From Limnoperna fortunei (lineage: Eukaryota > Mollusca > Bivalvia > Mytilida > Modiolidae): a stretch of DNA of 64,000 nucleotides. Position numbers and translations under genes: made by a program. The notes under the pieces are model-generated. The model ran no database searches. It worked only from the letters and a program-made list of their open reading frames with translations, and was not told where the DNA came from. The stretch covers positions 19,060,273 through 19,124,272 of the forward strand of contig OX104112.1 of the NCBI GenBank assembly GCA_944474755.1, written 5' to 3'. Positions 22,486-35,295 of this stretch are shown here, in pieces; the first letter of the stretch is position 1; each line of letters opens with the position of its first letter.

Positions 22486-24968
22486 GTGATAATCAAGGTA
22501 ATAACAAAATACCAAACAAATAGGAAACCGTTAAAAGACAATCCACAAAGTCTAAGAAACCAACAAACTCGACAAACAACACCAAAAAATGAAGAAACTA
22601 CAGCAATTTTCCCGACTTGGTATAACCATTTCAAACGAAATGTAGGAGCAACTAGGTTTAATGGCATGCCAAACCTACAGTTTCTTTTTAGTTCGTGTTT
22701 AAAACAGGTTGAGTATCGTAAACAACTATGTATCCAATGATAATCGCTGTCTAATTAGCCCAATAGTTTCTGAGAAGGTTTTGTGAAACCTGTTGCATAA
22801 GCTGCACGTTCATTAAATTGTTGAAGGAAATCATTCTATATTTCATGTTAGATTTTACCCAGTTAACACGTCACTTAGATTATTTATTTAATCTCGGTCA
22901 TTAAATACTACGTGCAAGTCAAGACCATGAACTTTAAACTTTAAAATGTAAATTTTGAAGTACTAGATAATATTAGATAATGTCGAGGAAATGTTGTATA
23001 ATTTATAAATACACAATAGCGTTTAAATATGTCTCTCTCGCAAAAACCAGTCTGAATTTAAAAGAGATATTATAACAATTTACAAACTAACTAAACGGTT
23101 ATGGAAGATATTGAAATTATGCTAAATGAAAATATGACTTGCAGCACAACCACCGTTTAAGAATTCAACCAAATTGAAGTCCAATAAAAATATGAAAGTA
23201 AAAATATAAATGTGTTACAATGAACAAATAATATATTTTTATCCATCGTAAATAATTATGCACATTCTCCGATGATTTGTATGATTTATTCACATAAAGC
23301 CGAAGTTATCGACATGATATAAAATACAGGAGATAGAGTCCATCATTTTCACACAAGTCTTTATCCAGTGAATGATGAAAAAAAGAAATTTCGACAATAC
23401 ACCAAATATTAGTTTTGTATTCTAATCACACATCGAACCATTCTGATTGATTGATTGATGATAGGTTGATGATTGATTGATTGATTGATTTGATGCTTGT
23501 TGTACCTCCGGCGAGCAGTATGTCAGCTATATTCAGGAAGAGAATAAGTTAACAAACATTAAATCAACGGACAAAGGGGTGGGAAATAGTTAAGAAACGT
23601 TTGACTGCCACTGTAAGAATGGAGTATTGCGTATTGGAGTGGAGAATTTAGCCTTTTGTAGCCGCTACAGTGAGCCTACACTTTTTTTAAATCTACACAA
23701 AAGCTCTTTATCGTCCAATGCACTCTCAGAAATCGTTACGCACTTTGACCCGTGTCAGGTTAACCATATTAAGACGTGATATCGAGAGTGTCTGCCCTAT
23801 CCACCACTTGGGGATGCGCTTTGCAGCTCTGTGGGTTGAACACTGAGAACGCTCCTAGAATGGTCAGAAGCGAACCATTCAGAAGTAACGAGTTAGTGTA
23901 AAAAGAAACGATGCAATTGTCGACAAAGAGACAAGAACACAGTTGTTAGGATGGTACGTAAGTGAAACTAATTGAACGTTAATTTAACTGCTGAAAAATT
24001 AATTATATTTGTTATTATAGATTTTACCCTGTTAAAACGTCAGATAATAATTTACTCTCGGTAGTTAAATACTATGAGCTTGACAAGCTTGTACTTTGAA
24101 CTTTTAAAATGCCACTTTATGAGTGGATAATTGTAGTTATCGTTAAGGTAGATTGATTTAATATTTAAATATACAATAATGTTAAGACGAAATGCTAATC
24201 TTTAGAATTCGAGAAAGGCTCATATGTTTCTCTTAACAAAAGGCGACTTCTGTAGTTTTGCACAAATAAGGTTTCTTTTTAAAGAGAGATCACAATTTAA
24301 ATAGAAAACAACGATTATGGAAACTGTTTTAATTATATGAAAAGATAATATGCCTTGTAGAACAGCAACCATTTTCGGTCATGAATTGACCAGATGTTTG
24401 GCGTTAAGACTCTAACCAAATAAAAAATATGAAATTAAATCTGTTTTAATGAACTTATATAATATATTGTCATTGATGGGAAATAATTGCGCATATTTGT
24501 TTGCGGATTCATGTTATATATTCATATGAAGCCGAAGTCAAAGACGGGCTTTTAAATATATGAGAGAAATTCCTTCAGTTTCAAGTGTTTAACGAATGAA
24601 TGATACATATCCAATTTAAATTACGTCATGTGAAGTTGTAAGCTAGTCACACGATTTTTCAAATAAGATGTGGAAAACTACATCACATTTTGATTCCGAA
24701 CAAATACACTGAAATAAATTTAATTTTATATAATTTCCAAAAAGGCACAAAACTATGGTCTTAATTTAATAAGGACAGAACGAAACTGATAACAAGACTT
24801 CACTCTCAGTGACCCGTCGAATATCAATTTGAAGCTTAGGTGTAAAATAAATGAATGTTGATTCGTCTGCGCCTCGGTGCTACAAGAAGAATACGTGATA
24901 GTATCAGTATTGGGTTAAACGATTGATGTGGCATACGTGTTAGCAATAGCAGTAGTTTCGGTTAACCA
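22486..24968 (+). repeat. Array unit U2 (about 2.48 kb, internally deleted)
   Basis: It has the same layout as U1, with first block 22852, SINE-like element 23492-23962 and second block 24018. The Tc1 relic (24754-24962) is cut off at CAGTAGTTTCGGTT, which joins directly to AACCAATGATAATAAAGG of the next unit. Relative to U1 about 1.15 kb is missing. The anchor ATG is GTG here. Confidence 0.85.
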
Positions 24969-25572
24969 ATGATAATAAAGGTAATAACAAAATACCAAAC
25001 AAAAAGGACAATCCACAAAGTCTAAGAAACCAACACACTCGACAAACAACACCAAAAAAATGAAGAAACTACATCAATTTTTGAGACTTGGTAAAAGTAT
25101 TTCAAACGAAATATTGGTGAAAATAGGTTTTATGCCATGCTAAACCTACAGTTTATTGTATTTAAGTTCGTGTTTCAAACAGGTTGAGTATCGTAAACAA
25201 CTAGTCAATAACAGATGTATCCGATCATAATCGCTGTCTAATCAGCGCAATAGTTTCTGAGAAGGTTTTGTGAAACCTGTTGCATAAGCCCCATGTTCAT
25301 TAAATTGTTGAAGGAAATCATTCTATATTTCATGTTAGATTTTACCCAGTTAACAAGTCACTTTGATTATTTATTTAATCTAGGTCATTAAATACTACGT
25401 GCAAGTCAAGCACTTGAACTTTAAACTTGAAAATGTAACTTCTGATGTACAAGATAATTTTAGATAAAGTCGAGGAAATACATTTATAAATACACAATAG
25501 CGTTTAAATATGTCTCTCTAGCAAAAAACCAGTCTAAATTGAAAAGAGATATAACAATTTACAAACTAACTA

Positions 25573-26509
25573 CTGTGAAATAGTTTTTATTCGTGGTTTT
25601 CGTGGAGGCCTCGGAACACGAAATTAAAAATCCAACGAAGAATAAAACTTCATTAACAGATGGGAACTTGGGAAAAACGATCTGAAAATGTCCGAGATCG
25701 GACATTTTTTTGTACATGTAATATATATATCATTTTGTGGTACGATCCATTACTAATGTTCAGCTCAAAATCCATTTTAATAATTATGTTACAGGTTTCG
25801 TGTTCGAATTGTGTTTTTATTAAATGTAGATGTTATTTATTTGTAAAGCGCACGAAGAAACATCGACTTCCGGTCAAGGTGATGATATATGAGGCGTTCA
25901 TTTTCTATGTTAAAAAGTAACAAATTATTATCGGAATTATGAGTTTGGTTGCTCCTTTGAACATAAATTAAAATAACAAATAAAATATTTAAAGATAAGC
26001 TATAATTAATCTTTATAAGCGCATATCAATGACACGCTATATCAAATGGATGTTGTGATAATACCGATCATGGCACAAATGACATTAAATTACACCTTTG
26101 TAACAGTTATTTATTGCTACTCAACACATGAAGTGACAAATGCCCTTCAGGCAGGAATGCTTCTATAGATAACAATTAGAGAATTATATAGACTCAAAGT
26201 AGTTTTATCGCAATTAATCAACTAATACATTACCGTGCTTATAATTAGCTATTGATTTCCGTGTTGTTAATTTTACATCCGTTACCACGCGCGTAAACAA
26301 CATCATGTAATGAAACTGGTTTTTCTTCTTTATATGTTGATGTTTATTATCAACAGTGAAAATGATTCTGCACTAATAATTTATTTTGATCGCTACCTCA
26401 CTTTTTGCATTTTCGGAAACCGACAGTCCACGAATTTAAGAACCCACGAACATGTAAAATTTCACCAAACCACGAAAATTGATACCCACGAATTTAAGTA
26501 CTTTCACAG
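25573..26509 (+). mobile_element. 937-bp CTGTGAAA...TTTCACAG element with TA target duplication
   Basis: The ends CTGTGAAA and TTTCACAG are inverted. Degenerate subterminal repeats of TTCGTGG follow on both sides. TA at 25571-25572 and 26510-26511 flanks it, and U2 shows the empty site AACTAAC-TA-AACGG at about 23090-23100, so both ends are exact. No transposase is encoded; an 86-codon frame inside has no known domain and is poorly conserved in the older copy at 13200-14269. It is a non-autonomous DNA transposon inserted after U3 separated from its sisters. Confidence 0.85.
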
Positions 26510-26635
26510 TAAACGGTTATGGAAGCTTTTGTAGCTATGCTAAATGAAAACACGACTTGTAGTACAACCACCGTTTAAGAATTCAACCAAATTTAAGTCC
26601 AATGAAAATATGAAAGTAAAAATCTAAATGTGTTA

Positions 26636-26861
26636 GGGGTCATCCATAATTGTCAACATTTTTCACAAGTTTGCAAAGAGCACTCTTTTTGAAAACCCCC
26701 TCCTTCCCTCCAAAAGAGTATGTCAACATTTTTTGCAAGTCTGCACATTCACATTACCGGAAGTTAAGAACGTACCGAAAAAAATGTTGAAATTGAAACC
26801 CCTCCCCCCTTTACTGCTCTTTGCAAACTCGTGAAAAATGTTGACAATTATGGATGACCCC
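26636..26861. mobile_element. 226-bp MITE with long terminal inverted repeats and TTA target duplication
   Basis: The element begins GGGGTCATCCATAATTGTC and ends with its reverse complement. The inverted repeats stay nearly perfect for ~45 bp through GCAAAGAGCA. TTA at 26633-26635 and 26862-26864 flanks it, and sister units have the single TTA empty site (GTG-TTA-CAATG). A 3-bp TTA duplication is characteristic of PIF/Harbinger-type transposition, so this is probably a Harbinger-mobilised MITE. It has no coding capacity. Confidence 0.88.
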
Positions 26862-29744
26862 TTACAATGAACAAATAATATCTTTTATCCATGGTAAGTA
26901 ATTATGCACATTCTCCGATGATTTGTATGATTTATTCAAATGAAGAAAAAGTTATCTATATGATATAAAATACAGGAGATAGAGTCCATCATTTTCACAC
27001 AAGTCTTTTTCCAATGAATGATGAAATAAAGAAATTTAGTCAATACACCAAATATTAATCTTGTATTCGAATCACACATCGAACCATTCTGATTGATTGA
27101 TTGATGATAGGTTGATGATTGATTAATTGATTGATTTGATGCTTGTTGTACCTCCGGCGAGCAGTATGTCAGCTATATTCAGGAAGAGAATAAGTTAACA
27201 AACATTAAATCAACGGAAAAAGGGGTGGGAAATAGTTAAGAAACGTTTGACTGCCACTGTAAGAATGGAGTATTGCGTATTGGGGTGGAGAATTTAGCCT
27301 TTTGTAGCCGTTACAACGAGCCTACACTTTTTTTAAATCTACACAAAGGCTCTCTATTGTTCAATGCACTCTCAGAAATCGTTACGCACGTTGATCCGTG
27401 TCAGGCTAACCGGATTATGACGTGATATCGAGATGGTCTACTCTATCCGCCACTTGGGGATGCGCTTTGCAGCTCTGTGGGTTGAACACTGAGAACGCTC
27501 ATAGAATGGTCAGAAGCGAATCATTCAGAAGTAACGAGTTAGTGTAAAAAGAAAGTATACAATTGTCGACAAAGAGACAAGAACACAGTTGTTAGGATGG
27601 TATGTAAGGGAATCTATGTGAACGTTAATTTAATTGCTAAAAAATTAATTCTATTTGTTATTATAGATTTTACCCTGGTAAAACGTCAGATAATAATTTA
27701 CTCTCGGTAATTAAATACTATGAGCATGACAAGCTTGTACTTTAAACTTGGAAAATGCCACTTTATGAGTGGATAATTGTAGTTATCGTTTTGATAGATT
27801 GATATAATATTTAAATATACAATAATGTTAAGAAGAATTCTTAATCTTTAAAATTCGAGAAAGGCTCATATGTTTCTCTTAACCAAAGACGACTTCAATC
27901 TGTAGTTCCGCAAAAATAAGGTGTCGTTTTAAAGAGAGACCACAATTTAAATAGAAAACAACGATTATGGAAACTGTTTTAATTATATAAAAAGATAATA
28001 TGACTTGTAGTACAGCAACCATTTTCTGTTATGAATGGAACAGAAGCTTAGTGTTAAGGCTCTAACCAAAAAAAAATATGAAATTAAATCTGTTTTAATG
28101 AATTAATATAATATTTTGTCATTGATGGGAAATAATTGCGCATGTTTGATTGCGGATTCATTCATGTTATATATTCATATGAAGCCGAAGTCTATGATGG
28201 GCTTTTACAGATATGAGACAAATTCCTTCAGTTTCAAGGGTTTACCGAATGAATGATAAATATGCAATATAAATTACACCATGTGAGGTTGTAAGCTAGT
28301 CACACGATTGTTCAAATGAGATGTGAAAACTACATCACATTTTGATTCCTAACAAGTACAGTGAAATAAATTTAATTACATATAATTTCCAAATTGTCAC
28401 AAAAACTATGGTCTTAATTTAATAAGGGCACAACGAAACTGATAACAAGACTTCACTCTCAGTGACCGTCGAAAAGCAGTTTGAAGCCTAGGGGTAAAAT
28501 AAATGTTGATTCGTCTGCGCCTCGGTGCTACAAGAAGAATACGTGATAGTATCAGTATTGGGTTAAACGATTGATGTGGCATACGTGTTAGCAATAGCAG
28601 TTTTTTCGGTTGAGACAGTAAGGCCCGAAACTTTTACCTAGACGTTGAATGGATTTATTACGCGCACATGCACCAAACCCTTTCAGCTCCTATTATTTAA
28701 ATATGCGTCGGGATGAACAAAAATGTATATTCCGAATTTGAAATCAATGCCAATATCGTCACGTATTATTAGAACAAATGTTATAAATACACTCTATTTA
28801 ATGGAGATAGTTGATTTGCCTAGTGAGTTATTAAACCGGTTAAGGTTATAATAAACTACAGTCAAGGCCGTTTCGGCATTCTTTCAAATGGACCATGTAA
28901 GTAACATACCTTTTATAAAAAGATTAAAATTAACTCAACTGACATCTGTTATTTTAATATTAAATAAGTTAATTACTAGTTGCGATTTGTATTCAATAAT
29001 ATAACATATTTTTAAAAGGTAATATTTCCTACCTGCTGCTAGTATCCCTATTTCTGAAATCGAAATCGAAATTGTTCATTTTAGATATCTGCGAGAACTG
29101 TCAAATTACCTGATACAACATATTTATTAGAAGAATGTTATCTTTATCTAAGAGAACCTTGTCAATATATGGTTAATTGATTGATTGATTGACTAATTAT
29201 TATCAGCTTCAATAATGTAAAATTATTGATATATAAAACTGATAAATAATACTATCCTGACAAATATGTCTCTTTAAATGTATTAAGCATAGATATGAGT
29301 TGGTCTGATTGTCTGAAAATAAATAGTCGAAATTTGACATCTACACCACGTCGTGTGTAATTACGTTAAAATAGTTTTCCCGTTTCGACGTTCTTTTATA
29401 TAGACCTATAAGCGATATATCTTTATAAATATATCATGATTTAAACAAACATCACTGTTATTTCTGAACAAGGTTAGTGTTCTTTACAAATTGCATTCAA
29501 TAATATTACTTGTGTTTAGTACTATCTGAAGGTAAATTTTCTTACCTGTCTATTTCCTGATTTCTGAAATTCAATTTTTTTTAATAATATCTTGACGACT
29601 AAATGTCTTTTTACTTGATATAATGTGCTTATTTAAAGAAATGTTATCTTTTTGTAGGTCTGGAATACTTTATTAATAATCGAATGATTGATCCGTAACT
29701 GATTATGATCAGCTTCAATTATGTAATATATCAACTATATACCA

Positions 29745-32700
29745 ATGATAATCAAGGTAATAACAAAATACCAAACAAAAAGAAAACCCTTAAAAGACAA
29801 TCCACAAAGTCTAAGAAACCAACAAACTCGACAAACAACACCAAAAAATGAAGAAACTACAGCAATTTTCCCGACTTGGTATAACCATTACAAACGAAAT
29901 GTAGGAGCAACTAGGTTTAATGGCATGCCAAACCTACAGTTTCTTTTTAGTTCGTGTTTAAAACAGGTTGAATATCGTAAACAATTATTCAATAACAGAT
30001 TTATCCGATCATAATCGCTGTCTAATTAGCACAATAGTTTCTGAGAAGGTTTTGTGAAACATGTTGTATAAGCTGCACGTTTATTAAATTGTTGAAGGAA
30101 ATCATTCTATATTTCATGTTAGATTTTACCCAGTTAACAAGTCACCTAGATTATTAATTTAATCTCGGTCATTAAATACTACGTGCAAGTCAAGACCTTG
30201 AACTTTAAACTTGAAAATATAAATTTTGAAGTACTAGATAATTTTAGATAATGTCGAGGAAATATTGTATAATTTATAAATACACAATAGCGTTTAAATA
30301 TGTCTTTCTCGCAAAAAAACAGTCAAAATTTAAAAGAGATATAACAATTTACAAACTAACTAAACGGTTAAGAAAGCTGTTGTCATTATGCTAAATAAAA
30401 ATATGACTTGCAGTACAACCACCGTTTAAGAATTCAACCAAATTGAAGTCCAATAAAAAATATGAAAGTAAAACTATAAATGTGTTACAATGAACAAATA
30501 ATATATTTTTATCCATGGTAAGTAATTATGCACATTCTCCGATGATTTATTCAAATGAGGAAAGGTTATCTACATGATATAAAATATAGGAGATAGAGTC
30601 CATCATTTTCACACAAGTCTTTATCCAATGAATGATGAAATAAAGAAATTTCGACAAGACACCAAATATTAATTTTGTATTCGAATCAAACATCGAACCA
30701 TTCTGATTGACTGATTGATGATAGGTTGATGATTGATTAATTGATTGATTTGATGCTTGTTGTACCTCCGGCGAGCAGTATGTCAGCTATATTCAGGAAG
30801 AGAATAAGTTAACAAACATTAAATCAACGGAAAAATGGGTGGGAAATAGTTAAGAAACGTTTGACTGCCACTGTAAGAATGGAGTATTGCGTATTGGGGT
30901 GGATAATTTAGCCTTTTGTAGCCGTTACAACGAGCCTACACTTTTTTTAAATCTACACAAAGGCTCTCTATTGTTCAATGCACTCTCAGAAATCGTTACG
31001 CACGTTGATCCGTGTCAGGCTAACCGGATTATGACGTGATATCGAGATGGTCTACTCTATCCGCCACTTGGGGATGCGCTTTGCAGCTCTGTGGGTTGAA
31101 CACTGAGAACGCTCATAGAATGGTCAGAAGCGAACCATTCAGAAGTAACGAGTTAGTGTAAAAAGAAAGTATACAATTGTCGACAAAGAGACAAGAACAC
31201 AGTTGTTAGGATGGTATGTAAGGGAATCTATGTGAACGTTAATTTAATTGCTAAAAAATTAATTCTATTTGTTATTATAGATTTTACCCTGTTAAAACGT
31301 CAGATAATAATTTACTCTCGGTAATTAAATACTATGAGCATGACAAGCTTGTACTTTAAACTTGGAAAATGCCACTTTATGAGTGGATAATTGTAGTTAT
31401 CGTTTTGATAGATTGATATAATATTTAAATATACAATAATGTTAAGAAGAATTCTTAATCTTTAAAATTCGAGAAAGGCTCATATGTTTCTCTTAACCAA
31501 AGACGACTTCAATCTGTAGTTCCGCAAAAATAAGGTGTCGTTTTAAAGAGAGACCACAATTTAAATAGAAAACAACGATTATGGAAACTGTTTTAATTAT
31601 ATAAAAAGATAATATGACTTGTAGTACAGCAACCATTTTCTGTTATGAATGGAACAGAAGCTTAGTGTTAAGGCTCTAACCAAAAAAAAATATGAAATTA
31701 AATCTGTTTTAATGAACAAATATAATATTTTGTCATTGATGGGAAATAATTGCGCATGTTTGATTGCGGATTCATTCATGTTATATATTCATATGAAGCC
31801 GAAGTCTATGATGGGCTTTTACAGATATGAGACAAATTCCTTCAGTTTCAAGGGTTTACCGAATGAATGATAAATATGCAATATAAATTACACCATGTGA
31901 GGTTGTAAGCTAGTCACACGATTGTTCAAATGAGATGTGAAAACTACATCACATTTTGATTCCTAACAATTACAGTGAAATAAATTTAATTACATATAAT
32001 TTCCAAATTGTCACAAAAACTATGGTCTTAATTTAATAAGGGCACAACGAAACTGATAACAAGACTTCACTCTCAGTGACCGTCGAAAAGCAGTTTGAAG
32101 CCTAGGGGTAAAATAAATGTTGATTCGTCTGCGCCTCGGTGCTACAAGAAGAATACGTGATAGTATCAGTATTGGGTTAAACGATTGATGTGGCATACGT
32201 GTTAGCAATAGCAGTTTTTTCGGTTGAGACAGTAAGGCCCGAAACTTTTACCTGGACGTTGAATGGATTTATTACGCGCACATGCACCAAACCCTTTCAG
32301 CTCCTATTATTTAAATATGCGTCGGGATGAACAAAAATGTATATTCCGAATTTGAAATCAATGCCAATATCGTCACGTATTATTAGAACAAATGTTATAA
32401 ATACACTCTATTTAATGGAGATAGTTGGTTTGCCTAGTGAGTTATTAAACCGGTTAAGGTTATAATAAACTACAGTCAAGGCCGTTTCGGCATTCTTTCA
32501 AATGGACCATGTAAGTAACATACCTTTTATAAAAAGATTAAAATTAACACAACTGACATCTGTTATTTTAATATTAAATAAGTTAATTACTAGTTGCGAT
32601 TTGTATTCAATAATATAACATATTTTTAAAAGGTAATATTTCCTACCTGCTGCTAGTATCCCTATTTCTGAAATCGAAGTCGAAATTGTTCATTTTAGAT

Positions 32701-33348
32701 ATCTGCGAGAACTGTCAAATTACCTGATACAACATATTTATTAGAAGAATGTTATCTTTATCTAAGAGAACCTTGTCAATATATGGTTAATTGATTGATT
32801 GATTGACTAATTATTATCAGCTTCAATAATGTCAAATTATTGATATATAAAACTGATAAATAATACTATCCTGATAAATATGTCTCTTTAAATGTATTAA
32901 GCATAGATATGAGTTGGTCTGATTGTCTGAAAATAAATAGTCGAAACTTGACATCTACACCATGTCGTGTGTAATAACGTTAAAATAGCTTTCCCGTTTA
33001 GACGTTCTTTTAATTAGACCTGTAAGCGATATATCTTGATAAATGTATCACGATTTAAACAAACATCACTGTTATTTCTGAACAAGGTTAGTGTTCTTTA
33101 CAATTGCATTCAATAATATAACTTATGTTTAGTACTATCTGAAGGTAAATTTTCTTACCTGACTGTTTCCCGAGTGCTGAAATTAACTTTTTTTATTTTA
33201 GAATATCTTTACTGTCTTATTACTTCATATAATGTGCTTATTTAAAGAAATGTTATCTTTTTGTAGGAAAACCTTATTAATAAGCGAATGATTGATCAGT
33301 AATTGATTATGATCAGCTTCAATTATGTAATATATCAGCTATGTACCA
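29745..33348 (+). repeat. Array unit U4 (3604 bp)
   Basis: This is an intact base unit without insertions: first block 30122, SINE-like element 30751-31222 (minus), second block 31280, Tc1 relic 32022-32286, GATT tract about 32788-32808. It is the closest sister of U3 and serves as the empty-site reference for U3's insertions. Confidence 0.87.
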
Positions 33349-35295
33349 ATGATAATCAAGGTAATAACAAAATACCAAACGAAAAGGAAACCCTTAAAAG
33401 ACAATCCACAAAGTCTAAGAAACCAACAAACTCGACAAACAACACCAAAAAATGAAGACACTACAGCAATTTTCCCGACTTGGTATAACCATTTCAAACG
33501 AAATGTAGGAGCAACTAGGTTTAATGGCATGCCAAACCTACAGTTTATTGTATTTTAGTTCGTGTTTCAAATAGGTTCAGTATAGTAAACAACTATTCAA
33601 TAATAGATTTAATCGATCATAATCGCTGTCTAATTAGCACAATAGTTTCTGAGAAGGTTTTGTGAAACATGTTGCACAAGCTGCACGTTCATTAAATTGT
33701 TGAAGGAAATCATTCTATATTTCATGTTAGATTTTACCCAGTTAACAAGTCACTTAGATTATTTATTTAATCTCGGTCATTAAATACTACGTGCAAGTCA
33801 AGACCTTGAACTTTAAACTTGAAAATATAAATTTTGAAGTACTAGATAATTTTAGATAATGTCGAGGAAATGTTGTATAATTTATAAATACACAATAGCG
33901 TTTAAATATGTCTCTCTCGCAAAAACCAGTCTAAATTTAAAAGAGATATAACAATTTACAAACTAACTATGGAAGCTATTGTAATTATGCTAAATGAAAA
34001 TATGACTTGCAGTACAACCACCGTTTAAGAATTCAACGACATTGAAGTCCAATAAAAATATGAAAGTAAAAATATAAATGTGTTACAATGAACAAATAAT
34101 CTATTTTTATCCATGGTAAGTAATTATGCACATTCTCCGATGATTTATTCAAATGACGAAAACGTTATCTACATGATATCAAATACAGGAGATAAGAGTC
34201 CATCATTTTCACACAAGTCTTTATCCAATGAATGATGAAATAAAGAAATATCGACAATACACCAAATATTAATCTTGTATTCGAATCACACATCGAACCA
34301 TTCTGATTGACTGATTGATTGATTTATTGATGATTGATTGATTGATTGATTGATGATTGGATGCTTGTTGTACCTTAGGCGAGCAGTATGTCAGCTATAT
34401 TCAGGAAGAGAATAAGTTAACAAACATTAAATCAACGGAAAAAGAGGTGGGGAATAGGAAACAAATTAATTGACTGCCACTGTAAGAATGGAGTATTGTG
34501 TATTGGGGTGGAGAATTTAGCCTTTTGTAGCCGCTAGAGTGAGCCTACACTTTTTGAAATCTACACAAAAGCTCTTTATCGTTCAATGCACTCTCAGAAA
34601 TCGTTACGCACTTTGATCCGTGTCAGGCTAATTAGATTGTGACGTGATCACGAGATTGGATCTACACTATCCGCCAGTTGGGGACGCGCTTTGCAGCTCT
34701 GTGGGTTGAACACTGAGAACGCTCCTAGTATGGCCCGAAGCGAACCATTCAGAAGTAACGAGTTAGTGTAAAACGAAACGATACAATTGTGGACAAAGCG
34801 ACAAGAACACAGTTGTTAGGGTGGTATGTAAGTGAAACTAATTGAACGTTAATTTAATTGCTGAAAAATTAATTATATTTGTTATTATATAGATTTTACC
34901 CTGTTAAAACGTCAGATAATAATTTACTCTCGGTAATTAAATACTATGAGAATGACAATCTTGGACTTTAAATTTTGAAAATGCCACTTTATGAGTGGAT
35001 AATTGTAGTTATCGTGTAAGTGGATTGATATAATATTTAAATATACAATAATGTTAAGACGAATTGCCAATCTTTAGAATTCGAGAAAGGCTACTATGTT
35101 TCTCTTAACCAAAGACGACTTCTGTAGTTTTGCACAAATAAGGTTTCATTTTAAAGAGAGATCACAATTTAAATAGAAAACAACGATTATGGAAACGGTT
35201 TTAATTATATGAAAAGATAATATGACTTGTAGTACAGCAACCATTTTCTGTTATGAATAGACCAGAAGATTAGCGTTATGACTCTAACCAAATAA
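33349..35295 (+). repeat. Array unit U5, left part (before the amplified segment)
   Basis: It holds the anchor block, first TTTTACCC block (33729), GATT tract (34305-34358), SINE-like element (34359-34831, minus) and second block (34894). The rest of this 3583-bp unit (to 36931) is the start of amplicon D1. Confidence 0.85.

Larger units (their letters stand above)
24969..29744 (+). repeat. Array unit U3 with two transposon insertions (4.78 kb)
   Basis: Removing the 937-bp and 226-bp insertions and their duplications gives ~3.61 kb, matching U4 (3604 bp). Other parts: first TTTTACCC block 25344, SINE-like element 27138-27608, second block 27667, Tc1 relic 28408-28672. The anchor block lacks a short piece after AAAAAGGACAATCC. 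From about 27.1 kb on, U3 and U4 are nearly identical, so U4 is its closest sister. Confidence 0.85.

Noticed and set aside
28406..28594. 62-codon minus-strand frame MLTRMPHQSFNP, also at 17922 and 32020
   Set aside because: It is the antisense shadow of the Tc1-like relic.
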